NCBI GenBank assembly: GCA_025929455.1
Contig: JAICMB010000293.1
Coordinates: 1 to 5,141 of the forward strand
Length of the DNA: 5,141 bases
Direction of reading: 5' to 3'
Source of the DNA: Bryobacteraceae bacterium
GTDB taxonomy: Bacteria > Acidobacteriota > Terriglobia > Bryobacterales > Bryobacteraceae
Below, piece by piece: positions 1-5,141 of this stretch. The notes under the pieces are model-generated. The model did no database searches and was not told where the DNA came from. It worked only from the letters and a program-made list of their open reading frames with translations. The first letter of the stretch is position 1; every line of letters starts with the position of its first letter. Made by a program: the position numbers and the translations under genes.

Positions 1-424
1 CGATGCCGGCGCGCGCGCCGTCCCAGGCCGCTGAGGCAAGAAAGCTGTTCTCGCGCGAGCGCAGCAGGGAGGATTGGGTCGCCGTGCCGGGCGAGACCAC
101 GCGCGTAATTTCGCGGCGCACCAGCTTGCGCGCGGCGCTGGGCTCTTCCATCTGATCGCAGATAGCCACCCGGTAGCCGCGCTGGATCAAGCGCGTAATA
201 TAGTTTTCCGCGGAGTGGTAGGGAACGCCGCACATGGGCACCGCTTGTCCCTTCTCTTTGTTGCGGGACGTGAGCGTGATTTCGAGCTCGCGCGCGGCGG
301 TTACGGCATCATCATAGAAGAGCTCGTAAAAATCGCCCAGACGAAACAGCAGCAGCGCATTCGGCGCTTGTTGCTTAACGGCGTGGTACTGCCGCATCAG
401 CGGCGTAGTGGGTTCCCCGGACAT
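1..424 (-). CDS. mutS: DNA mismatch repair protein MutS, N-terminal part (runs off window)
   Basis: MutS recognises mismatched and looped base pairs in the cytoplasm and, with MutL, starts post-replicative mismatch repair. Only the first 141 codons are present; the gene continues past base 1, against a usual length of about 850 residues. Reading the minus strand gives a protein starting [18 protein letters not shown]. It contains the mismatch-binding motif GDFYELF at residues 30-36, with the conserved Phe32 and Glu34 of the Phe-x-Glu wedge, then ITLTSRNK (49-56), [10 protein letters not shown] (62-71), and the ICDQMEEP stretch (88-95) leading to [12 protein letters not shown] (103-114). All of these are typical of MutS domain I. 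The ATG at 424 gives the N-terminus expected from E. coli MutS, with only a few residues before the TP(L/M)M motif. An in-frame stop at 440-442 limits any longer start. No good Shine-Dalgarno precedes the ATG; the upstream BON gene ends 15 bases away, so coupled translation is possible. The identification is firm. Whether the whole gene is intact cannot be seen. Confidence 0.97.
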   Translation of the reverse strand, partial: MSGEPTTPLMRQYHAVKQQAPNALLLFRLGDFYELFYDDAVTAARELEITLTSRNKEKGQAVPMCGVPYHSAENYITRLIQRGYRVAICDQMEEPSAARKLVRREITRVVSPGTATQSSLLRSRENSFLASAAWDGARAGI

Positions 425-439
425 CAGGCGCGCGCCGCG

Positions 440-736
440 CTACTTCGGCGGCCCGACCGTAATCTCGTTCTGCACGCTGGTGACGCCCTTCACTTTTTTC
501 GCCACTTTGCCGGCCTTCTGGCGCTTTTTCTCGTTCTCGACGCGGCCTTTGAGGGTGACGACACCGTTCTTGACATCGACGTCGATGTGGCTCGCTCCGA
601 CCTCGGAATCGGATGCAAGTTTCATTCGGACCTGGTCGATAAGTCGATCATCGGAAATGGGCTGATGCTTGCTTGCGGCGAGTATGGAACCGAGCGCAAG
701 CGTTAGGATAACGAGGGCAGAGACGAAGTGTCGCAT
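440..736 (-). CDS. small exported BON-domain protein
   Basis: This encodes a 98-residue protein with an N-terminal signal peptide (MRHF, then hydrophobic VSALVILTLALGSILAA, residues 5-21; likely cleavage near ILA-AS) and one BON domain covering about residues 28-94. The BON pattern is visible: DDRLIDQVRMKLASDSEV (29-46), IDVDVKNGVVTLKGRVEN (51-68), a Lys-rich helix (69-83) and GVTSVQNEITV (84-94). These match the family's helix, the 'V..G.V.L.G.V' strands and the final 'V..V.N.l.V' strand. BON domains occur in OsmY and in secretin- and channel-associated proteins and are thought to bind membranes or other envelope components. Here the protein is probably periplasmic; its partner is unknown. 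The frame stays open far upstream to 1243, but that part is antisense to the GGDEF gene and does not look like protein. The ATG at 736 is chosen because the signal peptide starts there. The Shine-Dalgarno is weak. The gene precedes mutS on the same strand. Confidence 0.85.
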   Translation of the reverse strand: MRHFVSALVILTLALGSILAASKHQPISDDRLIDQVRMKLASDSEVGASHIDVDVKNGVVTLKGRVENEKKRQKAGKVAKKVKGVTSVQNEITVGPPK

Positions 737-916
737 AAAGGTGAGTAAGGGGCGGACTGGTATTGATTTTAATGGCCGGACGCGCCGCCGTGCAAACGAT
801 CGCTTTAGAATAAAAGATAGAATCCTGTGCCCCTCGTGGGAGTGGTGCGCGTTAAGCTTTGGGATTGTACAGCCGATAAAGTTAAACAGTAGTCCGTTGT
901 CCGTAGCGGAACCGAC
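737..916. other. divergent intergenic spacer between BON gene and GGDEF gene
   Basis: This 180-base stretch must hold the promoters for the two divergently oriented genes. It is clearly more A+T-rich than its surroundings around 760-825 and 850-895. Besides the minus-strand promoter candidate, the plus strand carries two copies of TAGAAT (806-811 and 818-823) that resemble -10 boxes, but neither has a convincing -35 at the right distance. I see no RNA gene, riboswitch or clear operator in it. Confidence 0.5.
766..795 (-). promoter_or_regulatory. candidate sigma-70-type promoter for the BON gene (and perhaps mutS)
   Basis: On the minus strand the spacer has TTGCAC (790-795) followed, after 18 bases, by TAAAAT (766-771). 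The second hexamer matches the -10 consensus at five of six positions; the first has TTG but otherwise matches the -35 poorly. A start about seven bases after the -10 would leave a leader of roughly 20 bases before the ATG at 736. This is a by-eye match in an otherwise GC-rich spacer, and the sigma factors of the host are unknown. Confidence 0.3.
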
Positions 917-1867
917 GTGAAGATCCTGATCGCCGACGACAGCCAGGTTTCCCGCCGCGTGCTGGAATCCACGCTGCAAAAATGGGGCTACGACGTGGTC
1001 ACAGCCAGTGACGGCGTCGAGGCCTGGGACATCCTGCGCCAGGAAGACGGACCGCCCATCGCTGTGCTCGACTGGATCATGCCGGGGCTGACTGGCCCCG
1101 AAGTTTGCCGGCGCGTACGCGAACAGGGCCAGGAGCCCTACATTTACATTCTGCTGCTCTCTGCCAAAAATCTGAAGGAAGATTTGGTGGAAGGTATGGA
1201 AGCAGGGGCGGACGATTACGTCATTAAGCCGTTTGACCACCACGAGCTAAAAGTGCGGCTGCGTGCGGCATCCCGCCTGGTGAAGCTACAGGCCGAGCTG
1301 CTGGACGCGCGAGAGGCGTTGCGTGAACAGGCGACCAAAGACGCGCTCACCGGGCTTTGGAACCGGCCGACCATTCTCCAGATTTTTGAACGCGAACTGG
1401 CGCGGGCGGTGCGCGAGGGCTCGTCCGTCGGCGTAGTCATGATCGATCTCGATCATTTCAAGACCGTCAACGATTCCTTCGGGCATGCGGCGGGAGATGC
1501 CGCGCTAAGGATGGCGGCGGAGCGCATGCAAAGCTGTATCCGCCCTTATGACGCGCTCGGGCGTTATGGCGGGGAGGAGTTTCTCATGGTTCTGCCAGGC
1601 TGCGACCGTCAGGAAGCCGCTGTGCAGGCGGAGCGCATGCGACAGATCCTCAGCTCCTCGCCCATGGAACTAGCCGATGCACGCCTGCCGCTTACCGCGA
1701 GCTTCGGCGTCACCACCTTTACGGCAAATGCGGGCGAAGAGTACGGATCGCCGGAGCCTCTGATCCGCATGGCGGACGAGGCGCTCTACTGCGCCAAGCG
1801 GCTGGGCCGCAATCGCGTAGAGCTCAGCTTCCGCGCCAATACCGTCGACGATGCCATCAACGCCTAA
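917..1867 (+). CDS. response regulator diguanylate cyclase (REC-GGDEF)
   Basis: This is a cytoplasmic 316-residue protein predicted to make the second messenger c-di-GMP from two GTP when its receiver domain is phosphorylated. Residues 1-120 are a receiver domain: acidic pair Asp7/Asp8 (IADDS), phosphoacceptor Asp52 (VLDWIMPG), Ser82 and Lys104 (KPF). A helical linker (about 121-140) leads to DALTGLWNR (142-150), the usual entry to the GGDEF domain. The cyclase domain has MIDLDHFKTVND (175-186) with metal ligand Asp177, FGH..GD (188-194) and an intact active site GGEEF (218-222). The inhibitory I-site is also present: R209-P-Y-D212, five residues before GGEEF, so product inhibition is expected. 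The architecture is that of WspR-like proteins. The start is GTG at 917; an in-frame stop at 890-892 with no other usable start between supports it. The Shine-Dalgarno is weak (GCGGA). No sensor kinase gene lies nearby. The 3' end overlaps the convergent amidohydrolase by 11 bases. The input signal and the controlled process are unknown. Confidence 0.95.
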   Translation: MKILIADDSQVSRRVLESTLQKWGYDVVTASDGVEAWDILRQEDGPPIAVLDWIMPGLTGPEVCRRVREQGQEPYIYILLLSAKNLKEDLVEGMEAGADDYVIKPFDHHELKVRLRAASRLVKLQAELLDAREALREQATKDALTGLWNRPTILQIFERELARAVREGSSVGVVMIDLDHFKTVNDSFGHAAGDAALRMAAERMQSCIRPYDALGRYGGEEFLMVLPGCDRQEAAVQAERMRQILSSSPMELADARLPLTASFGVTTFTANAGEEYGSPEPLIRMADEALYCAKRLGRNRVELSFRANTVDDAINA

Positions 1868-3521
1868 CCCAGCCCGCCCCGCGCAGCACCTTTCCCGGCA
1901 GGGCGCCCGTGGCGCGTCCGCCAGCAACGACGGGCACGCCATTTACGAATACAAACTGCATGCCCTCTGAAAGCTGATTGGGATTTTCAAAAGTTGCGCG
2001 GTCGCGCACACGGGCCGGGTCGAACACCACCACATCGGCCCACATGCCCTGCTTCAACACGCCACGATCGGCTAGCCGGAGGCGCGCGGCGGGCAGGGCG
2101 CTGAACTTGCGAATTGCATCTTCGAGCGTGAGCACATGCTCTTCGCGCACGTACTTGCGCAAGATGCGCGGGAATGTTGCGTAGGCGCGCGGATGCGGAT
2201 GCTCTCGGCCGAGAATGCCATCGGGCGCAGTTCCGGCTGAGTCATTGTCGATCGACACCCAGGGCTGCCGCAGCGCGAGCGTGACGTCCGGTTGCGACAT
2301 GCCGAACACCGCCACCGAGGTCATGGCATTGTCTGCAATGAGCAGGTCGAAAACGGTGGCGATGGGGTCCTTGCCCCATAGTTTCGCGATCGCAGCTACC
2401 GTCTTGCCCTGCAGATTGTGCAACGCCGGGTTAAAAGTCACGCCGACGAGAATGTCCTGCGGTCCGCCGATCTCCTGCCATTCATTGTCCCAAGCTGTGG
2501 TGGGCGTGAGCATCTCGTGGCGAATGCGTTTGCGCGTCGCCGGATCTTTGAGACGCGCCACCAGTTTGGCGCTGCCGCCCTCGTGCGCCCACGGCGGGAT
2601 GAAAGCGGAGAAATCGTTCGCCCAGGCCGTATAGGCGTAAGTATCGGCCGTGATATCGAGCCCCTGCGAACGCGCCGCGTCAATACGCGCGACCACTTCC
2701 GGCATGCGGCCCCAGTTGCGCTTGCCCGCCGTCTTCAAATGCCAGATCTCGACCGGGATGTTCGCTTCGCGCGCGATGCGGAACGTCTCGGTGAGGGCGG
2801 CGGGCTCGGCATCGCCTTCGCTGCGCATGTGCGTGGCGTAGATACCCCCGTAGCGCGATGCAACTTTGGCCAATTCGATCAGCTCCTCCGTCGAGGCGTA
2901 CGGCGCGGGCGCGTATTGCAGCGAGGTCGATAGGCCGGCGGCGCCGTCGCGCATGGCATCGCGCACCAGCGTCCGCATGCGGTCGAGTTCAGCCGCAGTG
3001 GGCGCGCGATTCCCTTCCCCGATCACCATCCGGCGCACCTGCGTCGCGCCTACGTAGCTGGCGAGATTGATGCCCATGCCCTGCCGCTCCAGGCGCGCGA
3101 AGTATCCTGCGAACGTCGACCAATCCGGCTGGATACCGTAGTGCTCGTACATGTCGCGATCGGCACGTTTGATGCGGTCGTCGAGCGGCGCCACGGAGCC
3201 GCCCTCGCCTGTGATTTCCGTCGTGATGCCCTGGAAAATTTTCGAAGGCAGCGATGGATTGACCAGAATGGTCAGCTCCGACTGCCCCAGCATGTCGATG
3301 AACCCCGGCGCGACCACCATCCCGCGCGCGTCGATGGTGCGCCGCGCAGATTTGCCCGCCAGCGCTCCGATTGCCGCGATGCGGCCGTCGCGAATACCGA
3401 TACCGGCGGCGCACCAAGGCGATCCGGTGCCATCGATCACATGGCCGTTGAGGATAACGGTGTCGAACGTTTGCGCATACGCCGTGGCGCACAGCACCAG
3501 CGCAAGGGAGCAGCGGGACAT
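1857..3521 (-). CDS. exported amidohydrolase, N-acyl-D-amino-acid deacylase (D-aminoacylase)-like
   Basis: This 554-residue protein belongs to the amidohydrolase superfamily, closest by eye to D-aminoacylases (amidohydrolase-3 type), which hydrolyse N-acyl-D-amino acids. A short signal peptide (residues 1-16, cleavage near AYA-QT) points to the periplasm. Then come the N-terminal beta-sandwich (DTVILNGHVIDGTG, 20-33), VVAPGFID (69-76), QGITTEITGEGG (97-108), GAAGLSTSLQYAPAPYAS (193-210), YATHMRSEG (228-236), IPVEIWHLKTAG (255-266), SIDNDSAG (423-430) and a C-terminal sandwich with GVLKQGMWADVVVFDP (487-502). Of the metal ligands known from D-aminoacylase, His231, His261 and an Asp in SIDND (425 or 427) remain. 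The HxH after GFID is replaced by Leu78-Gly-Gln80, and the metal-bridging Cys appears as Gly107 in GEGG. Substrate and activity are therefore uncertain; an altered metal centre, another amide substrate, or a non-catalytic role are possible. The ATG at 3521 is the earliest start: an in-frame TGA lies at 3528-3530. The acyltransferase gene ends 43 bases upstream on the same strand. Confidence 0.88.
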   Translation of the reverse strand: MSRCSLALVLCATAYAQTFDTVILNGHVIDGTGSPWCAAGIGIRDGRIAAIGALAGKSARRTIDARGMVVAPGFIDMLGQSELTILVNPSLPSKIFQGITTEITGEGGSVAPLDDRIKRADRDMYEHYGIQPDWSTFAGYFARLERQGMGINLASYVGATQVRRMVIGEGNRAPTAAELDRMRTLVRDAMRDGAAGLSTSLQYAPAPYASTEELIELAKVASRYGGIYATHMRSEGDAEPAALTETFRIAREANIPVEIWHLKTAGKRNWGRMPEVVARIDAARSQGLDITADTYAYTAWANDFSAFIPPWAHEGGSAKLVARLKDPATRKRIRHEMLTPTTAWDNEWQEIGGPQDILVGVTFNPALHNLQGKTVAAIAKLWGKDPIATVFDLLIADNAMTSVAVFGMSQPDVTLALRQPWVSIDNDSAGTAPDGILGREHPHPRAYATFPRILRKYVREEHVLTLEDAIRKFSALPAARLRLADRGVLKQGMWADVVVFDPARVRDRATFENPNQLSEGMQFVFVNGVPVVAGGRATGALPGKVLRGAGWVRR

Positions 3522-3564
3522 ACTGCTTCACGGTACACGAAAGCGCGCGCCGGAGTTGAACGGC

Positions 3565-4767
3565 CTACGCCGTCGCCAGCGACGCTGTTTGCCGGATCGG
3601 AACCGCAGCGGGCGTGGACCTTTCGCGAAACTGCAGGAATGGACGTTCGATCAAGCTGAAAGTAACGAACGCCACCGCAAGTGACAGCAAAACCGACAGC
3701 GCGTAATACATGACAAAAGCGAGCGAAGCGCTGGCATGCGACGCGAAAACGGGCACGAGCATGCGCTCGAGAAAGAAATGGTTCAGGTATATGCCATAAG
3801 ATAGCCGCGACATCACGTAGAACACACGCGAGCGACAAATGCGCGGCAAGCGGCTCGTGCGCAGCAGCAACAAGGTCAGGATTCCGTAAAAAACGCCGAG
3901 CGCCGAGTACGCGAACGCGACCTTGGCAGCGAACCGCAGAACCAACGCTAGCCCGATAAGTACGATGGCGCCCGCAAGCTCTACAAAGGAACAGCGGCGC
4001 TTCCACCAGCGGGGCACAAACACGGCTGCCCAGGCGATCAGCAGGCCCGCGGCGAGGCCGTCCGAGTGAGTGTGAAACGGACCGTAGATAACGTCGTCCG
4101 CGCTCAACCCCGGTGCGTGCGCCATGGCCGCAATTCGTAAGACCGGTAGCAAGCACAACCACGCAAGCGGCAGCACGAATAGCCGGCGCGCGGCGAAAAA
4201 ACGCGAAAGCAGCAGCAGTGCCGCGGGCAGGAGCAAATAGAACTGCTCTTCGGTCGACAGCGACCAGCCACCCCGTACGTTTCCCCGGAAGTAATTCGAC
4301 ACGCAGAACAGGTCAGCCCACAACCTGTGCGACGGCCGCCCCGCCGCAGATGCGGCTGCGAAGCATAGCGCAACCGTGCAAAAGTAAAGCGGCCAGATCC
4401 GGAGCCCACGGCGAAGAATGAATGTCCCCAGACGGATGCTTCCGCGCCGCTCCAGTTCCCTCCACAACTGTCTCCCGATTAGGAACCCGCTCAGGACAAA
4501 GAAGAGGTCAACTCCGGTCCACCCCCAGTAGAATACGCGGGCAAGTAGCGAAGGGCGCTTCAGTAGCGCGGCGGCATGGTTACCCATCACCAACAGAATC
4601 GCGGCCGAGCGCAGCAAATCGAGCGCGGGGATTCGCTGTGGAGGAGGCGCGGACAGGTCGCGCGCGGCATTCGCAAAGCAGTTGAACACGGCGGAGCGCC
4701 ATGAGGAGGCGCGCATTGCGGCCATAATGCCGAGGACCACAACAACACCAGCAACGGCGCCTGACAT
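3565..4767 (-). CDS. integral-membrane acyltransferase, acyltransferase-3 (OafA/OatA-like) family
   Basis: This 400-residue inner-membrane protein has roughly ten hydrophobic segments. The family transfers acetyl or other acyl groups across the membrane to sugars, lipopolysaccharide, peptidoglycan, exopolysaccharide or small molecules. Visible family motifs are: R53-x10-H64 in LLRSAAILLVMGNHA, with the likely catalytic His64; DLFFVLSGFLIG (87-98); the basic loop RRGLRIWPLYF (119-129); WSLSTEEQFYLLLP (168-181); HTHSDGLAAGLL (232-243); SRLSYGIYLNHFF (320-332); and IERPF (373-377). No SGNH esterase domain is attached, so this is the stand-alone membrane form. About 45 residues precede the core, including a hydrophobic stretch (about 4-18) that could be an extra membrane segment. 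The start is ATG 4767: GGAG lies seven bases upstream (complement of 4775-4778) and an in-frame TAG at 4771-4773 rules out a longer form. The amidohydrolase follows 43 bases downstream, probably in one transcript. The acyl acceptor cannot be read from the sequence. Confidence 0.93.
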   Translation of the reverse strand: MSGAVAGVVVVLGIMAAMRASSWRSAVFNCFANAARDLSAPPPQRIPALDLLRSAAILLVMGNHAAALLKRPSLLARVFYWGWTGVDLFFVLSGFLIGRQLWRELERRGSIRLGTFILRRGLRIWPLYFCTVALCFAAASAAGRPSHRLWADLFCVSNYFRGNVRGGWSLSTEEQFYLLLPAALLLLSRFFAARRLFVLPLAWLCLLPVLRIAAMAHAPGLSADDVIYGPFHTHSDGLAAGLLIAWAAVFVPRWWKRRCSFVELAGAIVLIGLALVLRFAAKVAFAYSALGVFYGILTLLLLRTSRLPRICRSRVFYVMSRLSYGIYLNHFFLERMLVPVFASHASASLAFVMYYALSVLLSLAVAFVTFSLIERPFLQFRERSTPAAVPIRQTASLATA

Positions 4768-4774
4768 GTGCTAG

Positions 4775-4778
4775 CTCC
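4775..4778 (-). promoter_or_regulatory. ribosome binding site of the acyltransferase gene
   Basis: The minus strand reads GGAG followed by seven bases and then the ATG at 4767. It is the clearest Shine-Dalgarno in the window. Together with the in-frame stop at 4771-4773 it fixes the start, so the N-terminal hydrophobic extension of the protein is probably translated. Confidence 0.65.
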
Positions 4779-4838
4779 GGGCCGGGGCTTGTGCCAGCCT
4801 ACGCGCTGTCTGCTTCGAGCGGCAGTGGATAATGACAG

Positions 4839-5066
4839 TCATGGCGGTCGTCCGAAGACTATGCTGTTCAGATCGGCACGAAACAGGCCGGCTTTGAACA
4901 ATAGCCGCGTGAAACGCGGGTCCGCGCGCCATTGCATTGCCCGTGTGATAATCTGAAAACTGATCCCGCAAATGGTCCTGGTGTTCCGGCCGGTTTCGTT
5001 CAGGTGGGGCTTCCGCCTGTCTGCCGCCGTCCGCCGCTTTCTCCGTAGGGCTCTCCCGACGCAGTT
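4839..5066 (-). other. unassigned open frame, possible decayed gene end
   Basis: A minus-strand frame of 75 codons ends at TGA (4839-4841). Its last 38 residues or so look like genuine protein, alternating aromatic, hydrophobic and basic residues: RAMQWRADPRFTRLL followed by FKAGLFRADLNSIVFGR. The first half is Arg-rich and less convincing. The same frame is interrupted by TAG at 5067-5069 and is open again from there to the window edge (ending GAPSTLSQTV before the stop). The only ATG is 32 codons before the end, without a ribosome binding site. It could be the C-terminus of a frameshifted or otherwise broken gene, or chance. I cannot name a family. Confidence 0.2.
4905..4919. repeat. short perfect inverted repeat
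   Basis: CCGCGT and ACGCGG flank a GAA loop, giving a perfect six-base-pair stem with a three-base loop. No run of T follows on either strand, so an intrinsic terminator is unlikely. It lies about 140-150 bases upstream of the acyltransferase start and inside the unassigned minus-strand frame, so it could be an operator-like site, a weak RNA hairpin or chance in GC-rich DNA. Confidence 0.3.
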
Positions 5067-5141
5067 CTATACGGTCTGCGAAAGGGTACTGGGCGCCCCG
5101 ATCGTTGCGGCCTCGGGCCCCGCACGGCCATACTGGATGAA

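Larger units (their letters stand above)
4768..5141. other. 374-base end region without a recognised gene
   Basis: This region lies upstream of the acyltransferase and should contain the promoter of the acyltransferase-amidohydrolase pair, but I found no convincing -35/-10 pair. Open frames exist on both strands: minus 4771 to beyond 5141, minus 4839-5066, and plus 4972 to beyond 5141. None gives a protein I recognise, and none has a good ribosome binding site. The plus frame from 4972 has GC-rich third positions but begins with a poor start context. The region may hold the 3' end or remnant of a gene lying beyond the window. It contains no tRNA-like or CRISPR-like structure that I can see. 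Confidence 0.4.

Noticed and set aside
74..706. A long plus-strand open frame (210 codons) across the left end
   Set aside because: It is antisense to mutS and the BON gene, which show clear family motifs on the minus strand. Its translation is Arg/His/Ala-rich with no recognisable pattern.
737..1243. The upstream extension of the BON open frame to an ATG at 1243
   Set aside because: This part is antisense to the receiver domain of the cyclase and reads as a shadow protein. The signal peptide beginning at 736 marks the real start.
2418..2933. A plus-strand open frame of 171 codons inside the amidohydrolase
   Set aside because: It is rich in Arg and Ala, as expected for the antisense of GC-rich coding DNA, and lies opposite conserved amidohydrolase motifs.
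3571..3584. Inverted repeat CGTCGC-CA-GCGACG near the end of the acyltransferase gene
   Set aside because: The stem is short, lies within coding sequence and is not followed by a T-run. It is probably chance and not a terminator between the two genes.
3437..4162. A minus-strand open frame of 241 codons overlapping the acyltransferase and the start of the amidohydrolase
   Set aside because: It is a frame-shifted reading of two well-supported genes and shows no family motif of its own.
1..5141. A CRISPR array, insertion sequence, tRNA gene, or defence or toxin-antitoxin system
   Set aside because: Scanning by eye found no regularly spaced repeats, transposase motifs, terminal inverted repeats or tRNA-like segments. 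The five genes belong to known housekeeping, signalling and envelope families.

Overview
The window is high-GC bacterial DNA (GC-rich third codon positions throughout) with five protein-coding genes and one spacer that I could not assign. The organism cannot be fixed from this window. An exported D-aminoacylase-like amidohydrolase of the 'GFIDMLGQSE' type, a single-domain REC-GGDEF regulator and the general codon style suggest a soil bacterium, possibly of the Acidobacteriota. That is inference only.

Layout. Positions 1-424 (minus) hold the first 141 codons of mutS, cut off by the window edge. Directly upstream of it on the same strand, 440-736 encodes a small exported BON-domain protein. A spacer of 180 bases (737-916) separates it from a divergent gene, 917-1867 (plus), for a response regulator with a diguanylate cyclase output domain. 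That gene runs tail-to-tail into 1857-3521 (minus), an exported amidohydrolase of the N-acyl-D-amino-acid deacylase type, and the two overlap by 11 bases. Upstream of the amidohydrolase on the same strand, 43 bases away, is 3565-4767, an integral-membrane acyltransferase of the acyltransferase-3 (OafA/OatA-like) family. Positions 4768-5141 carry no gene that I recognise, only a suggestive, interrupted minus-strand reading frame and a short perfect inverted repeat.

How the genes may work together. BON gene and mutS are 15 bases apart and probably co-transcribed, although no functional link is obvious. The acyltransferase and amidohydrolase are probably also co-transcribed. One is expected to add acyl groups to an envelope or exported molecule; the other resembles enzymes that hydrolyse acyl-amide or related bonds outside the cytoplasm. 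The c-di-GMP enzyme has no sensor kinase next to it. Nothing here is a clear new defence, mobile or biosynthetic system. The most unusual point is that the amidohydrolase lacks the HxH motif and the metal-binding Cys of its family.
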